Below the pieces are notes generated by a model. The model was not told the DNA's origin. It did not search any database and worked only from the letters and a program-made list of their open reading frames with translations. A stretch of 64,000 bases of DNA from positions 595,113-659,112 of the forward strand of contig NZ_JAALLN010000001.1 in NCBI RefSeq assembly GCF_011751075.1. Reading direction: 5' to 3'. The DNA comes from Flavobacterium poyangense (GTDB lineage Bacteria > Bacteroidota > Bacteroidia > Flavobacteriales > Flavobacteriaceae). This document shows positions 9,717 through 18,756 of the stretch, one piece after another (position 1 is the stretch's first letter; every line of letters begins with the position of its first letter). Position numbers and translations under genes: made by a program.

Positions 9717-9830
9717 ATGAAAGTACATTCCAAACGATCAGGTGGATCAAGAAGTTTTTTGCAAAAAAATAAAAACAGTCAATTCACAGCAGTGAAAAAC
9801 AGTTCTAGTATGATGTGTATGTGTTGGTAA
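9717..9830 (+). CDS. Small ORF, possible cysteine-responsive leader peptide
   Basis: A 37-codon ORF with an ATG 39 bases after the -7 box. It is basic and Ser/Lys-rich (starts MKVHSKRSGGSRSF) and ends NSSSMMCMCW, followed directly by TAA and an A-run. It has no signal peptide or domain. Its place at the head of a TonB-receptor transcript under an Rrf2 dyad, with two Cys codons in the last four, resembles cysteine attenuator leader peptides known upstream of sulfur genes in other phyla. Translation and function are inferred. Confidence 0.55.
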   Translation: MKVHSKRSGGSRSFLQKNKNSQFTAVKNSSSMMCMCW

Positions 9831-9877
9831 AAAAAATTTAATTTAAATTCTACTAATCACATATACTTAATATAAAA

Positions 9878-12424
9878 ATGAAAACATCTATAAAAAATAT
9901 ATTTACAATACTTTCTTTTTTAACTTTCTCTATCTCTTTCGCACAAAATATAGAAGGTGTCGTAACAACCGATGAAAACATCCCTTTGGAAGCCGCCAAT
10001 GTGGTGATAAAAGGAACAACTTTTAATACCACTACCGATGCCAGCGGAAAATTCAGCATCGATACTCAGGGAAAACTTCCTTTAACGCTATTGATTCAAT
10101 ATGTAGGTTATACTACTGCTGAGTTTGCGATCACAACACTACCCTCATCTCCTCTACTCGTAACACTAAACGAAGAAAACAAACTTATAGAAGTTGTGGT
10201 TTCGTCAAGACGCCGTATCGAAAAAGTGCAGGATGTACCGATTGCCGTTTCGGTAATTACCGGTAAACAAGCCGAGCAAACAGGTGCTTTTAATGTGAAT
10301 CGTATCAAAGAACTCGTACCTTCTGTACAATTATACTCTTCAAACCCAAGAAATACAGGAATCAACATCAGAAGTTTAGGTTCTCCATTTGGACTTACCA
10401 ATGACGGAATTGATCCGGGAGTTGGTTTTTATGTTGATGGTGTTTATTATGCACGTCCTGCAGCAACAACTCTTGATTTTATCGACGTAGAGCAAATTGA
10501 AGTATTACGCGGACCACAAGGATCTTTGTTTGGTAAAAACACCACTTCAGGAGCTTTTAACATTACAACTCGCAAACCAAGTTTTACTTCAGGTGCAAAC
10601 TTTGAAGTTAGTTATGGAAATTATTCTTTTTTACAGGCCAAAGCCTCTGTAACCGGAGCTTTGAGTCAAAAATTAGCCGGTCGTTTATCTTTTTCAGGTA
10701 CATCACGCGACGGATTAATTGACAATGTTGCCACAGGAAGAGCGACAAATACTTTAAACAACCAAGGAATTAGAGGGCAATTGCTTTATACACCAACTGC
10801 CAACACCAATATTACATTTGCAGCAGATATCACAACACAACGCCCGGACGGATATGCACAGGTTGTAGCAGGTGTTGCTCCTACTCAAAGAGCAGCATAC
10901 CGTCAATTTAATGCTATCATTGCCGACTTAAACTATCAGCTTCCGAGTCAAAACGCATTTGATCGTAGAATCGACCAGGACACTCCTTGGCGTTCTAATC
11001 AGGATTTAGGTGGTGTTTCGCTTAATATTGATACCAAAATCGGAGGCGGAACGCTTACCTCAACTACGGCTTGGCGTTTCTGGAACTGGGATCCGTCAAA
11101 TGACAGGGATTTTACAGGACTACAAGTACTTGCTAAATCACAAAACCCAACCAGACAGACCCAATTTACGCAAGAAATACGTTATGCTGGTCAGCTTAGT
11201 TCAAAATTGAGCGGTGTTGTAGGTGTGTTTTTTATCGATCAGACTTCAAAAACCAATGGTACTGAAGAATCCGGAAATGCACAATGGAGATTTTCGCAAA
11301 GCTCGACAAGTTCGTTATGGAAAACTCCGGGTCTTTTTGAAGGCTACGGTATCAAAACAGATGCTCGCATAAGATCATCCAGTGCTGCTATCTTTGGACA
11401 ATTGGACTGGGTGATAACAGATAAATTACACGTACTACCTGGTTTACGTTATAACTTTGATAAAAAAGATGCTGATTACAGCCGTACCACTTACGGAGGA
11501 CTTCAGACTACTGACCCTGCCTTACTTGCCTTGAAAAAACAAGTTTACAGCGATCAGGCTTTTACATCAGACACAGATGATACCGATTTCTCAGGAAATA
11601 TAACCGTGTCCTATAAAGCTACAGACAAAATCAATGCTTATGCTACTTTTGCAAAAAGTTACAAACCGGTTGGGGTGAATGTTGCAGGACTTCCAACAAA
11701 TTCAGCCGGTCAGCCTTTGCTTAACCTTTCTGTAATTAAACCGGAAGAGGTAAATCACTATGAGTTTGGTATAAAAACGTCTCCCTTTAAAAACTCTATT
11801 TTTAATCTGACTTTCTTCAATACCGATATCAGAAACTTCCAAACTAATGTTCAGGCAGCTGAATTAGGAGTAAACAGAGGTTATCTTGCCAATGCCGATA
11901 AAGTTCGTGTGAGAGGTTTTGAACTGGATGCCAGTTTTGTAATAAATCAAAACTTAACCATAAATGGAGCTGCAACTTATACAGACGGTAAATATGTTAA
12001 GTTTACCAATGCACCACTTCCACTAGAGGAAACCGGAGCTTCTGTAGCTTATATAGATGTGTCCGGAACTGATCTGCCGGGCGCATCGAGATGGGCTGGA
12101 TCTTTAGGTGGTGAGCTTTCTGACCATGCTAAATTCTTCGGAAATGCCGGTAAAGTATTTTTAGCTATCGATTCTTATGCTCGCTCTGAATTTTCATCAA
12201 GTCCTTCTGCTTCAAAATATTTAGTGGTACAGGGTTATGCTATTTTTAATGCTCGTTTAGGCTTCCGCGCTACCGAAGGTTTGTCTGTACATTTCTGGGG
12301 ACGCAACCTTTTAAACAAAGATTATTATGAGCAATTATTACCTGCAGGAGGAAATACAGGACAATATGCGGGCGTATTAGGCGACCAAAGAACCTATGGA
12401 ATCACCTTAAAATATTCTTTATAA
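9878..12424 (+). CDS. TonB-dependent receptor with CarboxypepD_reg-like domain
   Basis: An 848-residue outer-membrane receptor: signal peptide (ends SISFAQ, residue about 22), CarboxypepD_reg-like domain about 24-105, plug about 115-230 (DVPIAVSVITGKQAEQTG, VEQIEVLRGPQGSLFGKNTTSGAFNI) and a 22-strand barrel ending in an aromatic-rich strand TYGITLKYSL. It takes up a ligand by TonB energy. Its position behind an Rrf2 gene and a Cys-tailed leader ORF suggests a sulfur-related substrate (inference). No SusD partner is adjacent. Confidence 0.92.
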   Translation: MKTSIKNIFTILSFLTFSISFAQNIEGVVTTDENIPLEAANVVIKGTTFNTTTDASGKFSIDTQGKLPLTLLIQYVGYTTAEFAITTLPSSPLLVTLNEENKLIEVVVSSRRRIEKVQDVPIAVSVITGKQAEQTGAFNVNRIKELVPSVQLYSSNPRNTGINIRSLGSPFGLTNDGIDPGVGFYVDGVYYARPAATTLDFIDVEQIEVLRGPQGSLFGKNTTSGAFNITTRKPSFTSGANFEVSYGNYSFLQAKASVTGALSQKLAGRLSFSGTSRDGLIDNVATGRATNTLNNQGIRGQLLYTPTANTNITFAADITTQRPDGYAQVVAGVAPTQRAAYRQFNAIIADLNYQLPSQNAFDRRIDQDTPWRSNQDLGGVSLNIDTKIGGGTLTSTTAWRFWNWDPSNDRDFTGLQVLAKSQNPTRQTQFTQEIRYAGQLSSKLSGVVGVFFIDQTSKTNGTEESGNAQWRFSQSSTSSLWKTPGLFEGYGIKTDARIRSSSAAIFGQLDWVITDKLHVLPGLRYNFDKKDADYSRTTYGGLQTTDPALLALKKQVYSDQAFTSDTDDTDFSGNITVSYKATDKINAYATFAKSYKPVGVNVAGLPTNSAGQPLLNLSVIKPEEVNHYEFGIKTSPFKNSIFNLTFFNTDIRNFQTNVQAAELGVNRGYLANADKVRVRGFELDASFVINQNLTINGAATYTDGKYVKFTNAPLPLEETGASVAYIDVSGTDLPGASRWAGSLGGELSDHAKFFGNAGKVFLAIDSYARSEFSSSPSASKYLVVQGYAIFNARLGFRATEGLSVHFWGRNLLNKDYYEQLLPAGGNTGQYAGVLGDQRTYGITLKYSL

Positions 12425-12513
12425 AAAACTACTATTTAATTAAATAATTCAAGTTCCTAGTTGATGACTTTGTTTATTTATAATCCGAATAAAAATTGCA
12501 CAAGTTTTATTTG

Positions 12514-12648
12514 AATTGCCTCCAGTTTTAACCGGAGATCACTAAAAAAGACACAAAGCAAAGGCTTTAGCCAAACCTTCAAAGAGTTTGGCTAAAGCCT
12601 CTTTATTATCAATTAATTCTTCATCTCCAGTTAAAACTGGAGGCAATT
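12514..12648. repeat. Nested palindromic intergenic element, 135 bp
   Basis: The outer arms are AATTGCCTCCAGTTTTAAC and its reverse complement GTTAAAACTGGAGGCAATT at the two ends. An inner hairpin at 12561-12602 is formed by AGGCTTTAGCCAAAC and its complement GTTTGGCTAAAGCCT. The whole could fold into one long cruciform. It lies in the 537-bp gap behind the TonB receptor. It resembles REP or MITE-type sequences; no coding frame is visible. Confidence 0.75.
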
Positions 12649-12800
12649 GATATAGGTCAGTCAAAAAATCAGAAAAGGCCTTGCAATTTTGAAATAATTT
12701 ATACAAAAGTATCCTTCTCTTATTTGCTTAGTTGTGGCAAACTAAAATTCTCACTTTTGTTGTTTACTTTTTATCTAACAACTTGAATTAAATAAACACT

Positions 12801-12838
12801 GAAACGAGACACACTATCTAAAGCATGTCTCGTTTTTT
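12801..12838 (+). terminator. Rho-independent terminator
   Basis: A perfect 10-bp stem AAACGAGACA / TGTCTCGTTT with a 14-base loop is followed by TTTTTT. It lies 380 bp beyond the TonB receptor stop, so either the transcript has a long 3' region with the nested palindrome or a small RNA ends here. Confidence 0.7.
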
Positions 12839-12961
12839 ATATCAAAAAAGAATTCCCGAAAATCACAAAATTACGCTCAAAACAGATTTAAAAATCAATC
12901 TCTGTTTCAACAAATTAGTCCCGATTTGCCTATATTCGCAGCCTGAATTTAGACAGATTAG

Positions 12962-13699
12962 ATGAAAATCCTTCAAATAGTATTCTTTTTAAGCCTTACA
13001 AGTCCATTTTTACAGGCTCAGACAAAAACGGATCAACAAACCCTAACCTGGATTCGATACTATAATATTTTCCCTTTAAGCGAAAAATGGTCTATACATT
13101 CTGAACTGGACAACAGAAGTTTTGTCAATCCCATACATGAAAATCTTTTTGTTCTTCGCATGCAGGGGCGTTACAGAACCAATAAAATAATCGATTTAGG
13201 CGGAGGATTTGCCTATTTTAATGTCAATACACAAGATCCGCATTTTGATCCAAATTTTTCGGTTCCGGAATACAGAGGTCAACAGGATATTACTTTTATC
13301 AATGATATTGCAAAAATCACTTTTCACAATCGCTTTCAGATTGAGGAACGTTTTATGCAAAAGGCCAATAAAACAGAATTACTCGATGATTTCTCTTTCT
13401 CATGGCGCTTTAGATACAGACTACAATCTACCTTTACTCTTTGGGAAAAAGAAAAACGCAGCCTAAAAGGGACTATTTCAGACGAAATCTTACTCAATTA
13501 CGGAAAAGACAACAAAAGAAATACTTTTGATCAAAACCGAATTTACGCAGCCTTACGTTATCATTTCAACCCCAATATCGGATTGGAACTGGGGTATATG
13601 AAAAGTTTTCAGAGACGTGCCAGTGGTGTCGATTTTTATGACCGGGATATTATCCGATTTACGATTTATCATCGGATTAACCGTAAAACAAAAGCTTAA
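12962..13699 (+). CDS. DUF2490 family outer-membrane protein
   Basis: A 245-residue exported protein: signal peptide cleaved about residue 19 (SPFLQAQ), then alternating hydrophobic strands ending RDIIRFTIYHRINRKTKA, as in the DUF2490 beta-barrel family. The motif WSIHSELDNRSF near the N-terminus is typical. Function is unknown; a structural role in the outer membrane is likely. A weak -7 box TATATTCG lies at 12931-12938. The stop codon overlaps that of the convergent next gene by 4 bp. Confidence 0.85.
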   Translation: MKILQIVFFLSLTSPFLQAQTKTDQQTLTWIRYYNIFPLSEKWSIHSELDNRSFVNPIHENLFVLRMQGRYRTNKIIDLGGGFAYFNVNTQDPHFDPNFSVPEYRGQQDITFINDIAKITFHNRFQIEERFMQKANKTELLDDFSFSWRFRYRLQSTFTLWEKEKRSLKGTISDEILLNYGKDNKRNTFDQNRIYAALRYHFNPNIGLELGYMKSFQRRASGVDFYDRDIIRFTIYHRINRKTKA

Positions 13700-16455
13700 T
13701 CTCTTTCTCTTCTTCGGGATTTTTTTTCTTTAGCTGCAAAATTCCCAATTTTATAGGCTACCGAAAACATCAAATAGCGTTTTAAAACCGTATTTTCTTC
13801 ATCTCGAATCGAGGTTGCCGAAATGGTTCTTATCGCACTCTGATTCTGATTTAAAACATCGTATACTTTTACTTTCAGGTATAATTTTTTCTCCAAAAAA
13901 CCATAGGATAAACTGGTGTTCCAAAGAAAAAAGTCTTTCTTGAAATCATCCGAAATATTCGAATTATAAGTATATCCGAAGTCATTTCCAAAAATCAAAT
14001 TGGCAGGCCAATATGCCGTGGTCTGCAAATTAATTTTATGAATTACGTTTGAAGTAGCATCTCTGGAATAGTTCTTATATTTTGTTTCATTATAAGTCAA
14101 ATCATAAGATGGAGCAATAGTCAATAAATCTCCATATTCGTAACTTAAATATACTTTTGGTGTTATTCCGGTTGCTCTTGCTTCGTACATCACCGCATCT
14201 GTAAACCCTTTATCAAACGAATAGCTCGCATTTAATCCTAAACCATAGCGTAGAACACTGGCGTCTTTTTTTACAGATTGATTCCAATTGGCACCAAAAG
14301 AAGTCATATACGTTCCCGAAATATTGGCGTAAGTGGTGTTTCTTTTACCACTGTCATCATAAAGAGAAGTTGAAACCACATCATTGTTGTAATAATCTGT
14401 TTTAGCAAACACACTATAACCGGAACGCGTACGGAAATCAAAATTCCTGAAATTAATACTTACACTATTTTTTTCTATCGGATTCAGATTTGGGTTACCA
14501 ATAATACTATTCAATGGGTTTGACAAATCGAGTACCGGCAATAATTGAGTTGCGGTCGGCAATGCATTGGAATAATCGTATCTGAAAGTCAGATTTTTAG
14601 AACGACCAAACTTATACCTAAGCTGTAAATTACCCATTGGTAATGCATATTTTTTGTTTAAATCAGTCTCCTTATTTAGATATAACGAATGATTATCATA
14701 ATCGACAAGTGCCGTCTGCGAATTTAAATTAAGAGTAAATTTTCTTTTTTGCCAGGTAATACCAAATTTAGGACTAATACTGTTCTGACGTGAAGAAATA
14801 TAATTTGTTAAAGACAAATCCTGATCTGAATAGGAATCTGTACCTGCATTATAATTAAAGGTATTCTTATCGTTTACAGTCTTTTCCCAATCAAAATCGG
14901 AACCAAACCTAATTCTCAGGGAATCCGTTATCGGCTCTGTATACTCAATATCTATCGTATAAGAATCCGAAGCAACCCTATTTTTACTGTTTTGATTTCG
15001 CTCATCATTTGGTTTGCTACCCTGATAAAAAACAGTTTCAGAACGATTTAAAGCATCCGAATCAGTTCTGGTATTACTATTATTAAAAACCAAACTGAAA
15101 TTACGTGCCTGCTTTTCAAAGGTTTTATTAAAATTAATACTGTTAGAAAAACTGGTGTTTGTATTTTCACTATTTGATTCCGAGTTACTGCTATTTAAAG
15201 TCTGACCGTCTTCATCTTCGGAATGACTTGAAGAACCCGAACGATTGTTAGAGCGTGTTTGATTTAATCTTGGAGCAACAATAACCTGCATCGTGGGGTT
15301 GATTTTGTATTCTATTTGAAAGTTGGCTTTATTACCCGTATTTGCATTTCTTGTTACAGCATCCGATGAAGTCCGAATAGTTCCATTCGGCAAAAAACTG
15401 ATCTGATCTGCTTTACTGTTATTGTTCGTAACTGAATTAGAGAAATCATAACTTCCCATTGTCAGCAATTCTTTAGACCAATCATTAGAATAGTTTATTC
15501 CAACCAGATTAGACTGGGTAATTCCTTTACTGGTATTGCCGGAACTGTTGCCTGTATTTCTTCCGTTACTGTTTCTTCCTCCTCCCATAGTATCAAAAAC
15601 ATCATCCATAGAAAATCCGGTAGCATTAATATTATTCGAAGAAGCCAAAACACTAATTTTCTGTTTATTATCGAAAAAATTCATCATCAGGCTACTTTCG
15701 TAACGCTCATCAGAACCGTATCCTCCAAGTATTTTCCCAAAGTATCCTTTATTCTTTTTCTCGTCGATTGTCAAATTAATACTTGAATAATCTGAAGTAG
15801 CTTCTTGTTTTGACAATTCTTCTTTTTTAGTTTTAAAATCCGAAACCTGAACCTTTTTTATAATTTCTGCCGGTAGATTTTTCAAAGCAATGGCTCCGTC
15901 TTTATCAAAAAAAGTTTTTCCGTTAACCAAAAACTGCGTTACTTCTTTTCCGTTGACGGTCACTTTCCCGTCGTTGTTTACATCAAAACCGGGTAATTGT
16001 TTCAATAATGTTTCTACATTAGAATCTGGGCGGACTTTAAAAGAAGTAGCATTAAATTCCAACGTATCTTTTTTGATGGTGATTGGGGCCGCTTCACTTT
16101 TTACCACCACATTATTAAGTGCATTTACACTTTCGAGCATATACAGTTTCCCAAAGTCTTTACTCTCTGTAAGCCCTTTATGTTCCTCCAAATAAGTTTG
16201 GTATCCGATATAATTCACCTTTAAAAAAACCGGTTTATCGTATTTTTTAATGTTCAGGCTAAAGAAACCGTTTTTATCTGTCGTAGTATATTCAATTACC
16301 GCAGAATCTCTAACAGTCGTAAAATAAACCGTAGCTAATTCCATCGGTAGCTGTGTATTGATGTCAATAACAGTTCCTTTCACAACAATATCGCTCTGTG
16401 CGCTGGCAGTATAACAGAAAAACAAGAGCAGAAAAAAAGAATACAATTTGGTCAT
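13696..16455 (-). CDS. Outer membrane beta-barrel protein with CarboxypepD_reg-like domain
   Basis: A 919-residue TonB-receptor-like protein: signal peptide (FLLLFFCYTASAQ), carboxypeptidase regulatory-like domain about 24-105, a plug-like segment about 125-210 (ALNNVVVKSEAAPITIKKDTLEF, LLKQLPGFDVNNDGKVTVNGKEV), then an OMP_b-brl_3-type barrel rich in Asn/Ser. No SusD gene is beside it. Proteins of this type are often annotated TonB-dependent receptors, but the barrel is of the distinct OMP_b-brl_3 kind and the ligand is unknown. The C-terminus is basic (KEKKSRRRERD). It converges on and overlaps the DUF2490 gene by 4 bp. Confidence 0.88.
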   Translation of the reverse strand: MTKLYSFFLLLFFCYTASAQSDIVVKGTVIDINTQLPMELATVYFTTVRDSAVIEYTTTDKNGFFSLNIKKYDKPVFLKVNYIGYQTYLEEHKGLTESKDFGKLYMLESVNALNNVVVKSEAAPITIKKDTLEFNATSFKVRPDSNVETLLKQLPGFDVNNDGKVTVNGKEVTQFLVNGKTFFDKDGAIALKNLPAEIIKKVQVSDFKTKKEELSKQEATSDYSSINLTIDEKKNKGYFGKILGGYGSDERYESSLMMNFFDNKQKISVLASSNNINATGFSMDDVFDTMGGGRNSNGRNTGNSSGNTSKGITQSNLVGINYSNDWSKELLTMGSYDFSNSVTNNNSKADQISFLPNGTIRTSSDAVTRNANTGNKANFQIEYKINPTMQVIVAPRLNQTRSNNRSGSSSHSEDEDGQTLNSSNSESNSENTNTSFSNSINFNKTFEKQARNFSLVFNNSNTRTDSDALNRSETVFYQGSKPNDERNQNSKNRVASDSYTIDIEYTEPITDSLRIRFGSDFDWEKTVNDKNTFNYNAGTDSYSDQDLSLTNYISSRQNSISPKFGITWQKRKFTLNLNSQTALVDYDNHSLYLNKETDLNKKYALPMGNLQLRYKFGRSKNLTFRYDYSNALPTATQLLPVLDLSNPLNSIIGNPNLNPIEKNSVSINFRNFDFRTRSGYSVFAKTDYYNNDVVSTSLYDDSGKRNTTYANISGTYMTSFGANWNQSVKKDASVLRYGLGLNASYSFDKGFTDAVMYEARATGITPKVYLSYEYGDLLTIAPSYDLTYNETKYKNYSRDATSNVIHKINLQTTAYWPANLIFGNDFGYTYNSNISDDFKKDFFLWNTSLSYGFLEKKLYLKVKVYDVLNQNQSAIRTISATSIRDEENTVLKRYLMFSVAYKIGNFAAKEKKSRRRERD

Positions 16456-16713
16456 AGGGCAATTACTTATAACAATAAGACCTCAAAAATAGCAAAAGGT
16501 TTATTTGCAATTCGGTACGTTTTATCAAAAAAACACAAAAAAAGGGGAAATATCCCCCTTCAAAAACGGTCTTTATCCTGACTTCTTTTACATGTAAATA
16601 TGAAACCTTTGTAGTATGTAATTAGAAAAACAAAAGGAATTCAGAAAATCCTAAAAAGAGTTTGACAGAAAAACCAAAAATCGATTAGCATAAGCAATTT
16701 AAAACGAATTATC

Positions 16714-18582
16714 ATGAAAAATATTTTTAAAGGTTCCTTAAGAGGATTTATATGTGAAGATTGTCTGGAGTCTATCTCTGACGTTGAAATTTTACTGTAT
16801 CATCCGTACAGAAAACAAACAGTTGCAGAAAATGCAAACCTAAAAGACACATTCCGTTATGTTTCTAAAGAAGAGGCAAAACAAAGAGAGCAATTGTTTA
16901 TTACCAGAAAAACAACAGACAAGGATGGGAATTTTGAAATTGAATTGGATGAAAGATTGACCATTGGGGATTATGATATTGATTTTGTTTGCGGCACTGT
17001 ACCTTTCAAATTTCCAAAACCAAAACGAAATGAAACGCTTCAATTTCACCTTACCTCTATTTCAATGCCATCTGAGCTTGAAAGACAGGAAAAAGACCAA
17101 AATTACAGATGGAGATACACCATTGCACACAAATGGTGGTGTTATATACGAGGACACTTTTTTGACGCCTGGACAATCTGTGGTCATTTGATGAACTGCA
17201 AAACCAATACACCAATTGCCAATGCAAAAGTAACGGCAATGGATGCCGATTTCCTGACCGACGATACTTTAGGAACCGCAACAACCGATTCACACGGGCA
17301 CTTTAGAATTGATTATTCATCAGCCGATTTTAAGAAAACCTTTTTATCTCCGTGGATCAATATCGAAACTGACCCTTCATTTCTCTCTTTCCAGAGCGGA
17401 CCGGATGTTTATTTTAAAGCAGAATTAAGCGGAACAGTATTAGTAAATGAAACCAAATCGGATGCACGAAAAAATGTCGGACATTGTTTGTGTGTCAAAT
17501 TATGTTCTGATATTATCGTAACCGACCCGGACAATCCTTTTCCTAGTTCATGGACAGGAATCGGATCTCAATTCAGCGCTTCTTACGGTTTAGGTGTTCA
17601 CGATTTTGATGCCAATGGTTTTGCAGGTTCGGGGAAAAATGTACTCTATTCTGTTATAAGATTAACAGGACAGGCGGCCTTAAAATCTGTGGCAGGAAAC
17701 CCGATTGAATATCGTTTCAGAATTAGTGAAACAACGGCGTTAAACAATACACCTCCTTTAGATGAATCAAATTTCACTAAAACTGTCGGCAAAACAGATA
17801 ATAACTTATTTGTTCCAAGTACCGTTTCTAAACTATCCCGAAAAATTCCTATTCTATATCTTGATGATCTTTATGTAGACAGTGCTCAAAGTGATTTTGA
17901 TTCCGATGGCTGGTTTGATGTCAACCACGCTATTGAGCGAACTTTAATCGCTAATGGTTTAACTCTTGCTGATTTACCTTTATATAATGTTATTGAAGAA
18001 GATACCCTGATTTCGATAAATACAACTGAATTAACCAACGCCGCAGATGTTCCGAATATCTTTAGTGCCGGGCAAGCCATTCCGCCAGCAAACGATATTC
18101 CGCTTGAAAAATTTGCTATTCGTTTTGAAATCAGAGAGGTAATCAATAAAGCCTTAAATCAATTTGGCACCGTTGGCGGAGACGGAAAAACACTTAATTC
18201 TGTTGTCATGAACAACAATCCGATTTATCGAAAACTGGCCATTAAAGAGCTGGAAGAAAGTACGCTTTGCAGCCCGATTAATGGTACGATACACGCTAAG
18301 TATACGCTGTATCATCCGTATTTAGCTTCCGGTAGTCTGCATTTAAATAATAACAGTCTTACGATAAGCAGATACATTTCTGATGGTATAATCGATTCAG
18401 CCTTACTAAAAAGGATAAACAATAATTCACCACTTAACGCACCACCGGATAACAACCTGACACGTTGTACCTATACGCTAAAATTGGCTTCTTCAACCCG
18501 AAAACACAACGGGGACACTCCAGATCCCGACGGAACTTCAGCTTTAGAACAACTGTTCTTCTATGATCAGAACCAACCTTAA
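16714..18582 (+). CDS. Large protein with carboxypeptidase regulatory-like domains, function unknown
   Basis: A 622-residue protein without a signal peptide. Two regions look like carboxypeptidase-regulatory/transthyretin folds: about 5-115 (DCLESISDVEILLYHP, TTDKDGNFEIELDE) and about 155-215 (CGHLMNCKTNTPIANAKVTAMDADFL, TTDSHGHFRIDY). There are several Cys in CxxC settings (CEDC, CLCVKLC) and a late Cys (RCTYTL). It stands alone with its own terminator. I do not recognise a specific family or role; the lack of a secretion signal despite adhesion-type domains is odd. Confidence 0.75.
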   Translation: MKNIFKGSLRGFICEDCLESISDVEILLYHPYRKQTVAENANLKDTFRYVSKEEAKQREQLFITRKTTDKDGNFEIELDERLTIGDYDIDFVCGTVPFKFPKPKRNETLQFHLTSISMPSELERQEKDQNYRWRYTIAHKWWCYIRGHFFDAWTICGHLMNCKTNTPIANAKVTAMDADFLTDDTLGTATTDSHGHFRIDYSSADFKKTFLSPWINIETDPSFLSFQSGPDVYFKAELSGTVLVNETKSDARKNVGHCLCVKLCSDIIVTDPDNPFPSSWTGIGSQFSASYGLGVHDFDANGFAGSGKNVLYSVIRLTGQAALKSVAGNPIEYRFRISETTALNNTPPLDESNFTKTVGKTDNNLFVPSTVSKLSRKIPILYLDDLYVDSAQSDFDSDGWFDVNHAIERTLIANGLTLADLPLYNVIEEDTLISINTTELTNAADVPNIFSAGQAIPPANDIPLEKFAIRFEIREVINKALNQFGTVGGDGKTLNSVVMNNNPIYRKLAIKELEESTLCSPINGTIHAKYTLYHPYLASGSLHLNNNSLTISRYISDGIIDSALLKRINNNSPLNAPPDNNLTRCTYTLKLASSTRKHNGDTPDPDGTSALEQLFFYDQNQP

Positions 18583-18604
18583 AACATACTTTTTGAATTA
18601 AACT

Positions 18605-18643
18605 AAAAAAGCAACATTTCGAAATTTGAAATGTTGCTTTTTT
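18605..18643 (+). terminator. Rho-independent terminator
   Basis: A perfect stem GCAACATTTC / GAAATGTTGC with a 7-base loop, preceded by an A-run and followed by a T-run, 23 bases after the 622-residue gene. The flanking A/T tracts make it potentially bidirectional. Confidence 0.85.
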
Positions 18644-18663
18644 TATTGTTTGAATAGAAATTA

Positions 18664-18720
18664 TTACTTCTCTCTGATATAGATATCGATTGGCACTCCT
18701 GTGAAATCCCAATTTTCTCT
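18664..18720 (-). pseudogene. Orphan copy of the der 3' end
   Basis: Read on the minus strand this encodes [18 protein letters not shown] and a stop, the same as the end of der at 19964-20019 except for one residue (A to T). Over 53 bases only four differ. Upstream of the match the reading frame is unrelated. It is a 3' fragment only, separated from the real der end by 1.24 kb holding one lipoprotein gene. Confidence 0.85.
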
Positions 18721-18756
18721 GACCACTCTATACATAAAAAACATCCTTTTAACCAA

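Noticed and set aside
16540..16562. Terminator at AAGGGG-AAATAT-CCCCCTT
   Set aside because: No gene ends here on either strand; it lies between two divergent genes and may be a chance hairpin or a regulatory site.
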